The translations under genes were made by a program, and so were the position numbers. Shown piece by piece: positions 1 to 6,756 of a DNA stretch of 8,604 nt. The notes beneath the pieces are model-generated. The model did not search any database. It saw only the letters and a list, made by a program, of their open reading frames with translations, and was not told the origin of the DNA. This DNA is from Clostridia bacterium. Its GTDB lineage: Bacteria; Bacillota_A; Clostridia; Oscillospirales; CAG-382. Within the stretch, counting starts at the first letter, position 1. The number at the start of each line of letters is the position of its first letter. The stretch spans positions 1 to 8,604 of the forward strand of contig JAGAAM010000121.1 of assembly GCA_017615235.1 (NCBI GenBank), in the 5' to 3' direction.

Positions 1-475
1 CGGCGTTCAAAAACCCTTTTGAAAGGATAAGCGGATTCAGCGCGTGCAGCCCTTCGATGACGGTGATATCTCCTTCACGCGGGGATATCGCGCGGTGGCT
101 GTCGGTCCTTTCCTTAGTCTTGAAATCGAAAAGCGGTATGCTTGCCGTCCGGTTTTCGAGTATCGCCGAAAGAGCGTACGTGACGAGGTCGATCCGCAGA
201 CTGTTCACCGTCTCGACGTCGCGCGTGCCGTCCGGGAGATAAACGCTTTCGCCGTAACTGCGGTAAAAATCGTCGAGCGAGACGATGTGACAGGTCCTGC
301 CGTATTTTTCGATACAGCGGCAGAGCTTTTTTGTCGTAGTGGTCTTGCCGGCGCAGGAGCCGCCGCTTATGAATACCGCCTTTACGCCGCTTTCGCAGAT
401 ATCCTTCGCGGTCTTTTTAAGGATGCCGTCATAGCGGCGCTCGTCGGCTTTGATAACGGCGCTTATATCTTTCAA
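1..475 (-). CDS. Uridine/nucleoside kinase (phosphoribulokinase/uridine kinase family), N-terminal part, cut by the left edge
   Basis: P-loop kinase expected to phosphorylate uridine/cytidine, or a related nucleoside, to the monophosphate in cytoplasmic pyrimidine salvage. I translated 158 residues from a TTG start. They show a Walker A loop GGSCAGKTT at residues 38-46 (K44 and T45 the phosphate-binding pair), SLDDFY at 66-71 (acidic pair after the second strand), LFDFKTKER at 115-123, and VIEGLHALNP at 139-148. This set matches the uridine kinase subfamily common in Clostridia. The TTG at 475-473 is effectively forced: the hemZ stop TGA lies in the same frame two codons upstream, and an AAGGAG site sits 8 bases before it. 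Only about 30 residues precede the first strand, so the long TGS-like N-terminal region I recall in many clostridial homologues of about 550 residues is absent. The C-terminus lies outside the window. The gene follows hemZ by 3 bases. Substrate choice is inferred, not seen. Confidence 0.85.
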   Translation of the reverse strand, partial: MKDISAVIKADERRYDGILKKTAKDICESGVKAVFISGGSCAGKTTTTKKLCRCIEKYGRTCHIVSLDDFYRSYGESVYLPDGTRDVETVNSLRIDLVTYALSAILENRTASIPLFDFKTKERTDSHRAISPREGDITVIEGLHALNPLILSKGFLNA

Positions 476-478
476 AGG

Positions 479-1978
479 TCATTCTCCTTTTCTGTCGGAG
501 GCGAAGAACTCCATGGCGGCTTCGCGCCAGACCCCGACGTCGTCGCCGCCGAGGTACTCGAAGGGGTACTTCGGGAACGGAAGACGGCGGATAAGGCTCC
601 GGTCGGCGCTGACCAACTTGGTTATGGCTCCGGCTCCGCAGGCGAATACGGTGGAGTATTCCTCCATCATAAGCACGTTGTAAAGGTTTTCCTTCCCTTT
701 TACCGAAAAGCCGGTATTCTCGGCGTTGCCGACGGTGTTCTTCTGGCGATAGAGGTAATAAGGGTAAAGTCCCGCCTGAGCAAGCCTTTTGCGCGCGTAT
801 TCGACGCTTTCCCGTGCGAGCCTGCCGCGAGGATCGTAGAACCCGTCGCCGATAAATCTTATCGGGGCGGCGTTTTTTATGCTTAACGTGTGGACAGTGA
901 TGTTATCGAAGCCTAAAGAAATAACGTCTTCGAGGCTTTTTTTGAAGCATTCGCCGCCGTCGCCGGGAAGCCCGGCGATAAGGTCGGCATTGATACAGCC
1001 GAACCCGACCGCAGACGCCGTCTCGCAGGCGCGGAAGAAATCCGCAGAAGTGTGCTTCCTGCCGATGTTTTCAAGCACTTTGTCGTCGGTCGACTGGGGA
1101 TTTATGCTTATCCTGCCGACGCCGTGCGCCTTCACGGCGCGCAGTTTTTCCGCCGTGAGCGTATCGGGACGTCCGCCTTCGAAGGTGAACTCGGTACCGT
1201 CTTTAATATCGACGCTTTCTTCGATCACGGTCAGAAGACCGTCGATCTGCGAAGGAGTGAGGATCGAGGGAGTGCCGCCGCCGATATATATCGCGCGGAG
1301 GTCCATCCCGAGGTCCTTTATAAGTTCGCCGGTAAGCTTTATATCGCGGCGGAGTTTTTTGAGGTAATCGGGGATAAGCGCGAAGAGTTTGTCGTTGCTG
1401 TAAGAAACGAAGGAGCAGTAATCGCACCTCGTCGGGCAGAACGGGATCGAAACGTATAGGCCGCACGCCCTTTCGGAAACGCCTGCAAGCATCGTCTGCT
1501 CGGTCCTTGCCGTTTCGACGGAAAGCCCGGCTTTTTCGGCGGAGACAGAATAATCCCTTGTGAAAAGGTCCATAACTTCTCCGTCGGAATACCCTCTGTC
1601 GAGATAATACTTCGCGCGCTTTACGGGGCGAAGCCCGGTGAGGTAACCCCAGGGAAGCCCGAAGCCGAAAAGCTTCATGCCGGCTTCGAGGAACGCCTTG
1701 CCAAGCGCGTTCGCGGCGTAAAAATCGCCGTCGAGCGGGAGCACCGGCGTATAACCGGTTCCGTCGAATTCCGCCTCGGAATATCTGTCGCCGGCTTTCA
1801 ACTTAACGCTTGCGTGAAACGTCTTTCCGTCGCAGCCTGCCGGCTTTACGGCGAACCACGCGGCGTTGACGCCCTCGTCCTCCGGTGAAAACTTCTCGCC
1901 GGGGAAATAAAGCAGGCAGAGCGTTTGAAAATAGTAGTCGTTGAGATATCCGGAAGTGTTGTCGATATATATCTTCAT
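479..1978 (-). CDS. hemZ: HemZ-type radical SAM protein (oxygen-independent coproporphyrinogen III dehydrogenase-like)
   Basis: 499 residues, the usual length of HemZ (about 500 in Bacillus subtilis). The N-terminal roughly 170 residues form the HemZ-specific region, including GLPWGYLTGLRPVK at 107-120. The radical SAM core begins at CPTRCDYC with C181, C185 and C188 for the 4Fe-4S cluster, followed by GGGTPS (233-238, SAM binding), FEGGRPDT (266-273), NPQSTDDKVLENIGRKH (293-309) and ADLIAGLPGD (331-340). The C-terminal part has YYLYRQKNTVGNAENTGF (407-424) and CGAGAITKL (447-455), both HemZ hallmarks. By family it is assigned to anaerobic decarboxylation of coproporphyrinogen III. However, the residue two after C188 is Phe, not the extra Cys of true HemN (CxxxCxxCxC), so it resembles HemW/HemZ proteins whose substrate is less certain. 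Its ATG overlaps the dtd stop by 4 bases. I see no Shine-Dalgarno site, so translation probably depends on coupling to dtd. Confidence 0.93.
   Translation of the reverse strand: MKIYIDNTSGYLNDYYFQTLCLLYFPGEKFSPEDEGVNAAWFAVKPAGCDGKTFHASVKLKAGDRYSEAEFDGTGYTPVLPLDGDFYAANALGKAFLEAGMKLFGFGLPWGYLTGLRPVKRAKYYLDRGYSDGEVMDLFTRDYSVSAEKAGLSVETARTEQTMLAGVSERACGLYVSIPFCPTRCDYCSFVSYSNDKLFALIPDYLKKLRRDIKLTGELIKDLGMDLRAIYIGGGTPSILTPSQIDGLLTVIEESVDIKDGTEFTFEGGRPDTLTAEKLRAVKAHGVGRISINPQSTDDKVLENIGRKHTSADFFRACETASAVGFGCINADLIAGLPGDGGECFKKSLEDVISLGFDNITVHTLSIKNAAPIRFIGDGFYDPRGRLARESVEYARKRLAQAGLYPYYLYRQKNTVGNAENTGFSVKGKENLYNVLMMEEYSTVFACGAGAITKLVSADRSLIRRLPFPKYPFEYLGGDDVGVWREAAMEFFASDRKGE
484..489 (-). promoter_or_regulatory. 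Ribosome binding site of the kinase gene, inside the end of hemZ
   Basis: Minus-strand AAGGAG lies within the last hemZ codons, 8 bases before the TTG at 475. The same site is only about 2 bases from an ATG (482-480) in another frame, which reaches a stop after 17 codons. Spacing therefore selects the TTG and argues against the ATG. Confidence 0.7.
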
Positions 1979-2424
1979 TTTTTAAGATCGCGGGTGTCGA
2001 TAATGACGTTGATCGGGCCGTTGTTCCTGACTTCGATCTCCATGTGAGCGCCAAAGACGCCGGTGACCGTCGGGAGCGAAAGCGCGACTTCCGAGGCGAG
2101 CGAATCGAACATTTCATGCCCCTTTTCATAAGGCGCGGCGTGCGTGCAGTCGGGGCGGAACCCGCTTTTGAGCCTTCCGCACAGCACAAAATTGGAAATG
2201 AGCATAACACTCCCGCCGACGTCTGCGGAAGAAAGCGACATTTTTCCGTTTTCATCGGTGAAAACGCGAAGCCCGACGACCTTCTTCGCCAGCTTTTTCA
2301 TATCCTCTTCGGTGTCGTCGTCATAAACTCCGACGTAAACGACGAGCCCCTCCTTTATTTCGGATACGACCTCGCCGCCGACGGCGCATTTCGCGCCGTG
2401 AACCCTTTGAACGCCTGCTCTCAT
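1975..2424 (-). CDS. dtd: D-aminoacyl-tRNA deacylase (DTD family) with an altered active-site motif
   Basis: 149 residues, the normal length for DTD, which hydrolyses D-aminoacyl-tRNAs (and Gly-tRNA(Ala)) in the cytoplasm so that D-amino acids stay out of proteins. The fold is recognisable end to end: MRAGVQRVHGAKC at the start, GLVVYVGVYDDDTEEDMKKLAKK (26-48), LRVFTDENGKMSLSSADVGG (52-71) and a C-terminal NNGPINVIID (134-143). The Gly136-Pro137 pair of the chirality-selecting Gly-cisPro motif is kept. The usual SQFTL motif reads SNFVL (77-81), so Gln becomes Asn and the conserved Thr at position 80 becomes Val. The Thr of NxGPVT becomes Asn139. The region after it, KSGFRPDCTHAAP (86-98), also departs from the common KGxRPSFxxAA. 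The start ATG overlaps the rel stop by 4 bases and has an AGAGG site 6 bases upstream in the end of rel. The family is sure; whether activity or specificity is unchanged is open. Confidence 0.92.
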   Translation of the reverse strand: MRAGVQRVHGAKCAVGGEVVSEIKEGLVVYVGVYDDDTEEDMKKLAKKVVGLRVFTDENGKMSLSSADVGGSVMLISNFVLCGRLKSGFRPDCTHAAPYEKGHEMFDSLASEVALSLPTVTGVFGAHMEIEVRNNGPINVIIDTRDLKK

Positions 2425-4628
2425 GTATTTCCTCTTGTGACTTCGCGGACGTTTTTGATCCTGTGAAGTCCGGTTATTATCTTTTTAAGGTGTTCCACTC
2501 CGCTGCATTTCACGCCGACGTTGATAAGTATCTCGCCGGAATTGTCATGGGTGGAGATCGAAGTGACCGCGACGTGCATATCGTTGAGCGCGATGGTGAC
2601 GTCGGCGATTATATGCGAAGAATAAGCCGCGGTGACGTTAAGCATGGCTTCATAATCGCCGCGTTCCTGTTTCGCCGCTTTTTCAGACCAGGAGGCGACG
2701 ATCCATCTGTCCTTCTCGTCCTCGCGCGATAATCCGAGCTGGGCGTTCGGGCAATCGTATTTATGGATCGAAACGCCGTGACCGCGGGTGATATATCCGA
2801 TAATGGAATCTCCGGGAAGCGGATTGCAGCATTTCGCAAACTTGACGGTGCAGCCTTCCACGCTGTCGACGATGACGCTTTCGGCGTTGGAATGGGTGGC
2901 GCGCTCGTAACGCTCGACCTTGTCGAACCTTGCGGGTATCTGTTCCTGCGGCGGAGTCTCGACTGCGGGAGACACGACGCGCATAAACTCCTCGCGGAGT
3001 TTGGCGGCGATCTTCGCGACGCTGAGTCCGCCGTAGCCGATATTGTTGTAAAGATCGTCGGCTTCCGGCATCGAAAGCCTTGCGGCGAGGTTTTTGACGA
3101 CCTCGTTCTTCTGGGCTTCGGTGAAGTGCCTTCCGTAACGTTTGAGCTCGCGTTCGATCTCCTGCTTGCCGACGACGATGTTCTCGGCGCGCATCTCTTT
3201 TTTGAAATACTGGCGGATCTTGTTCTTGGCTTCGCCGGAACGGGCGATCTTCAACCAGTCGCGGCTCGGGCCTTTGGAGGAGGCGCTGGTGAGGACTTCG
3301 ACTATCTGACCGGTCTGGAGTATAGTGTCGATCGGGACGATGCTGCCGTTGACCTTCGCGCCGATCATCTTGTTGCCGACGGCACTGTGGATCGCATAGG
3401 CGAAATCTATCGGAGTCGCGTCGTTCGGGAGGTTCACAACGTCGCCTTTCGGGGTGAAAACGAATATCTCGTCCTCGAAAAGGTCGATCTTCAAGGGACG
3501 CAGGAATTCATCCGGGTCTTCGTCCTTCTCGGTCTCGAGAAGCGTCCTGATCCACTGGAGTTTCGCGTCGATATCGGCTTTCGCCTGCTCGCCGGATTTG
3601 TATTTCCAGTGCGCGGCGAGACCGTATTCGGCGATACGGTGCATCTCCCAGGTCCTTATCTGCACCTCGAAGGGTATGCCCTCTTTGCCGATGACCGTCG
3701 TATGGAGCGAACGGTACATATTGGGCTTCGGGGTGGAGATATAATCCTTGAACCTGCCGGGGATGGAATTGAATTGCTCGTGGATTATGCCCAAAGCGGT
3801 ATAACAGTCGAGCTCGGTATCGACGAGTATCCTTATCGCGTAGAAATCGTAGATCTCCTCGAACTTCTTGCTTTGGTTGTACATCTTCCGGTAGATGCTG
3901 TAGATCGTCTTTACCCTGCCGGAGATGGAGAATTTAAGATTGTAGGCGTTGAGGCTTTCGACGACCTTCTCGGTCGCTCTGTCAAGGAAGTCCTTGTTCT
4001 CGCCGTAGCGTTTTTCGATGTCGTCGCTGACTTCTTTGTATCCTATCGGGTCGAGATAGAACAGTGCCAGCGTTTCGAGTTCCTGCTTGATCTTCTGCAT
4101 ACCGAGGCGGTGTGCGAGAGGCGCGTAAACGTGCATAGTCTCCAGGGCGATGGAACGCTGTTTTTCCGGGGTCCTCACCGAAAGCGTCCGCATATTGTGG
4201 AGCCTGTCGGCGAGTTTTACGAATATAACGCGGAGGTCCTTGCTCATCGCAAGGAACATTTTGCGAAGGTTTTCGATGCTCTCGTCCTGCTTCGTCTCGA
4301 AGGGGATGTGCATAAGCTTCGTCACGCCGTCGACTATCGCGGCGACGTCGTCGCCGAATTCCTTTTTGATAGTCGCGATATCCGCCTTGTCGGCGCAGTC
4401 CTCCACGGTGTCGTGAAGAAAAGCGGCACAGATCGAATCGGTGTCGAGCTGAAGATCGAAAACGATAGCGGCGACGGATACCGGGTGGATGATGTAATCC
4501 TCGCCGGAGATCCTTTTCTGCCCGGAATGGCAGGCTTCCGCGAAATTATACGCTTTCAGTATTTTGTCATAGTCGTAACTGCCGGAGTTTTTTATGTTCT
4601 CAAGCAGTTCGCGCGCTTGTTCAAGCAT
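2421..4628 (-). CDS. relA: Bifunctional (p)ppGpp synthetase/hydrolase, Rel (RelA/SpoT homologue)
   Basis: 735 residues, full length for the long Rel family, which makes (p)ppGpp from GTP/GDP and ATP on starved ribosomes and hydrolyses it otherwise. The hydrolase HD domain spans about 25-180, with H48 (YIIHP), H72-D73, E76-D77 and D141 (LADRLHNMRT) all present, so it should be active. The synthetase domain spans about 235-345. It has RFKD (292-295, the basic form typical of bifunctional enzymes rather than the EXDD of RelA), KPNMYRSLHTT (301-311), and D261 and E321 at the expected metal sites. TGS lies at about 386-446. A helical part follows, then the zinc-finger/RIS region with C600-C601, H622 and C626, and an ACT domain at about 660-730. 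It follows recJ by 22 bases. Its ATG has only a weak GGGA about 7 bases upstream, so coupling to recJ may matter. The symbol rel is also used; no domain is missing. Confidence 0.97.
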   Translation of the reverse strand: MLEQARELLENIKNSGSYDYDKILKAYNFAEACHSGQKRISGEDYIIHPVSVAAIVFDLQLDTDSICAAFLHDTVEDCADKADIATIKKEFGDDVAAIVDGVTKLMHIPFETKQDESIENLRKMFLAMSKDLRVIFVKLADRLHNMRTLSVRTPEKQRSIALETMHVYAPLAHRLGMQKIKQELETLALFYLDPIGYKEVSDDIEKRYGENKDFLDRATEKVVESLNAYNLKFSISGRVKTIYSIYRKMYNQSKKFEEIYDFYAIRILVDTELDCYTALGIIHEQFNSIPGRFKDYISTPKPNMYRSLHTTVIGKEGIPFEVQIRTWEMHRIAEYGLAAHWKYKSGEQAKADIDAKLQWIRTLLETEKDEDPDEFLRPLKIDLFEDEIFVFTPKGDVVNLPNDATPIDFAYAIHSAVGNKMIGAKVNGSIVPIDTILQTGQIVEVLTSASSKGPSRDWLKIARSGEAKNKIRQYFKKEMRAENIVVGKQEIERELKRYGRHFTEAQKNEVVKNLAARLSMPEADDLYNNIGYGGLSVAKIAAKLREEFMRVVSPAVETPPQEQIPARFDKVERYERATHSNAESVIVDSVEGCTVKFAKCCNPLPGDSIIGYITRGHGVSIHKYDCPNAQLGLSREDEKDRWIVASWSEKAAKQERGDYEAMLNVTAAYSSHIIADVTIALNDMHVAVTSISTHDNSGEILINVGVKCSGVEHLKKIITGLHRIKNVREVTRGNT

Positions 4629-4650
4629 AGTTTTGTCCCGGTATATAACC

Positions 4651-6726
4651 TTAACGGATGTTGCCGCGCATCCTTGCGAGAAGCGCGGAATCGTCGATAT
4701 TGATCTTTTCGGTGGTGGGAAGTATCTTTACGAACGCCGAGATACAGCCGTGCGGCAACCTTTCGATAAGCTTCTGCTCCGCCAGTACGTCGATGATGAT
4801 ACGGAGTTTGCAGGGCGAGATGTCCTCGTTATATTCGCGAAGCATCTTTTCCCTGGAATTGAAGAAGGAAACGAGTTTTCCGTCGTGTCCGACTGTGCGC
4901 CTTAAATAGCGGAACACTGTGCGGAAATCCGAAAGATTCGGGATCTCTTTTTCATCACCGGGCTGAACGCTGCCGTTGTAAAGCCGCTCGTAAGCCGCCT
5001 CCGCCGCCTCCGCGACGGGAAGCACGTCCTGTGAAGGCGCGATACATTTTATGAAAAGCTGCGGTGTGCGGTTACCCATGAAGTCGTTCATATCCGCGGT
5101 GAAAACTGCGTCGCATCTGTCGCCGTCGCAGAAGGGGAACGCATCGGCGCTCATGCCGAAATAGACCGCGTTGATGCTCTGTCCGTTCTTTCCGGAAAGG
5201 CGAAACCTTATGTGCTTGCCCATCGAAAGCGGAGTAAGCCCGCTTATCACGGCTCCGCGAAGGAGAAGCACCGGCTGGGGATTTGCAAGCCCGAAAGGTT
5301 CGAGAAGCAGGAGTTCCTCTATCCCTTTCGCGCTGATATCCGAAAAGTCGGCTTCGCAGTCGATCTCGATCGGCACCGAGGAATCGGTGACGTTGATAAG
5401 GGGCGCCGCGTAGGCGTTGATCTTTTCGCGGAATTCGTCGATCCGCCCGCTTTCGATCGAAAGTCCGGCGGCGAGTTCGTGACCGCCGTATTCCGAAAGG
5501 ATGTCCCCGCAGGAGGAAAGCGCGTCCATGAGCGAGAAGCCTTTTATGCTCCTGCCGGAGCCTTTCGCGGTGTCGCCGTCTATAGAAAAGAGTATGCAGG
5601 GACGGGAATATTTTTCCGCGATCTTGGAAGCGACGACCCCGATAACGCCCTGGTGCCAGCCTTCATAGCCAAGTACGATGAAAGCGTCGCGGGTGTATTT
5701 TTCCTCGATCAGACCTACCGCCTGATCGTAGATCTTCTGCTCGGTCGCCTGGCGCTGTTTGTTGATCTCGCAAAGCTCCTCCGCGATAAGATCGGCTTCC
5801 GCCTCGTTTTCGGAAAGCAGAAGTTCCACCGCACGGGAGGCGAACGCGATCCTGCCGGCGGCGTTTATACGCGGAGCGAGGACGTAGCCTACCGTTGCGG
5901 AGGAGACCTTTTTGACGCCGTTCGGTTTTATAACTCCGGCGCGGCGCATAAGCGCCAGAAGTCCGATGTTATCGGTATCCGCGAGTTTTTTAAGACCCAC
6001 GGCGGTTATGCGGCGGTTCTCGCCGATGATCGGCATGACGTCCGCGACGGTGCCGACTGCGATTATATCCGAGTATCTCGACAAAATCTCGTCGGAATCG
6101 CCCTCCAGGGCGCACAAAAGCTTGAATACGACGCCTACGCCGGCGAGGTTCTTGAAGGGATAGGGGCAGTCCTCGCGGTGGGGGTTGACTACCGCCGCAG
6201 CTTCGGGAAGCACGTCGCGGCAGGAGTGGTGGTCGGTTATGACCATATCGATCCCGAGGCTTTTCGCGTATTCGGCTTCCGCTATCGCGGTGACGCCGGT
6301 ATCGACGGTGATTATAAGGTCCACCCTGCCCTTCATTTTTTCGATGACCGGGAGGCTCAGACCGTAACCTTCGGAAAGTCTTTCGGGTATGAAATACTCG
6401 CACTCGAGCCCTTTCGAGCGAAGGTATGTATACAAAAGCACGGTACTCGTGACTCCGTCGACGTCGTAATCGCCGTAGATGCAGATATGCTCGCGGTTCT
6501 TTATGGCGGCGGAGATCCTCGCGACGGCTTTGTCCATATCCTTCATAAGCATGGGATCGTGAAGGACTATACCGTATTTATCGAGAAATCCGTTTATCTT
6601 TTCCGGCGTGTCCATACCCCGGTCGAGCAAAAGCCTTACCGTGAGCGGCAGAAGCCCTGTCGACTTAACGAGCCGGGCGCATTTTTCGCTGTCCGTTTCG
6701 TGGATCAGCCATTTTCGGTTATTCAA
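4651..6726 (-). CDS. recJ: Single-stranded-DNA-specific 5'-3' exonuclease RecJ
   Basis: 691 residues, longer than Escherichia coli RecJ (577) and shorter than the Bacillus subtilis protein, as expected for Bacillota forms with a C-terminal extension. RecJ degrades single-stranded DNA 5' to 3' in recombination, mismatch and base-excision repair. The DHH domain has all metal-binding motifs: YGDYDVDGVTS (84-94), TVDTGV (140-145), TDHHS (164-168) and VGTVADVMP (224-232). The DHHA1 domain has GYEGWHQGVIGVVASKIAE (353-371), GSGRSIKGFSLMDAL (389-403) and GGHELAAGLS (414-423). An OB-fold follows with LEPFGLANPQPV (475-486), then a C-terminal region of about 120 residues that I cannot assign to a motif. 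The start is TTG: TAA GTT TTG leaves no earlier option, and AAGGTG lies 7 bases before it. It follows cdaR by 30 bases. GdpP-type c-di-AMP phosphodiesterases share the DHH/DHHA1 core, but the lack of membrane, PAS and GGDEF parts and the presence of the OB region make RecJ the clear call. Confidence 0.96.
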   Translation of the reverse strand: MNNRKWLIHETDSEKCARLVKSTGLLPLTVRLLLDRGMDTPEKINGFLDKYGIVLHDPMLMKDMDKAVARISAAIKNREHICIYGDYDVDGVTSTVLLYTYLRSKGLECEYFIPERLSEGYGLSLPVIEKMKGRVDLIITVDTGVTAIAEAEYAKSLGIDMVITDHHSCRDVLPEAAAVVNPHREDCPYPFKNLAGVGVVFKLLCALEGDSDEILSRYSDIIAVGTVADVMPIIGENRRITAVGLKKLADTDNIGLLALMRRAGVIKPNGVKKVSSATVGYVLAPRINAAGRIAFASRAVELLLSENEAEADLIAEELCEINKQRQATEQKIYDQAVGLIEEKYTRDAFIVLGYEGWHQGVIGVVASKIAEKYSRPCILFSIDGDTAKGSGRSIKGFSLMDALSSCGDILSEYGGHELAAGLSIESGRIDEFREKINAYAAPLINVTDSSVPIEIDCEADFSDISAKGIEELLLLEPFGLANPQPVLLLRGAVISGLTPLSMGKHIRFRLSGKNGQSINAVYFGMSADAFPFCDGDRCDAVFTADMNDFMGNRTPQLFIKCIAPSQDVLPVAEAAEAAYERLYNGSVQPGDEKEIPNLSDFRTVFRYLRRTVGHDGKLVSFFNSREKMLREYNEDISPCKLRIIIDVLAEQKLIERLPHGCISAFVKILPTTEKINIDDSALLARMRGNIR

Positions 6727-6731
6727 AACTT

Positions 6732-6742
6732 ATCACCTTCCT
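6732..6742 (-). promoter_or_regulatory. Ribosome binding site that fixes the TTG start of recJ
   Basis: Minus-strand AGGAAGGTGAT lies in the 30-base gap between cdaR and recJ. Its AAGGTG core ends 7 bases before the TTG at 6726-6724. An in-frame TAA stands two codons before the TTG, so no longer ORF is possible. Confidence 0.75.
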
Positions 6743-6756
6743 GGTCCGTTCTCCGG

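Noticed and set aside
44..886. A 280-codon plus-strand frame opposite the kinase gene and the end of hemZ
   Set aside because: It is register-aligned antisense of two real genes and has no motif or convincing ribosome binding site.
4629..4660. TATATA-containing sequence before rel as a possible promoter -10 box
   Set aside because: No TTGACA-like box lies about 17 bases upstream, and the near-palindrome GGTTATATACC has mismatches. One AT-rich hexamer is not enough.
2763..4703. A 646-codon open frame on the plus strand opposite rel
   Set aside because: Same register effect; the composition is Asp/Val/Arg-rich with no recognisable motif, while rel on the minus strand is complete.
4651..6726. 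The DHH/DHHA1 protein next to cdaR as a c-di-AMP phosphodiesterase (GdpP or PdeA/NrnA type)
   Set aside because: It has the RecJ-specific OB-fold segment (LEPFGLANPQPV) and size, and lacks membrane, PAS and GGDEF parts; NrnA types are about half this length.
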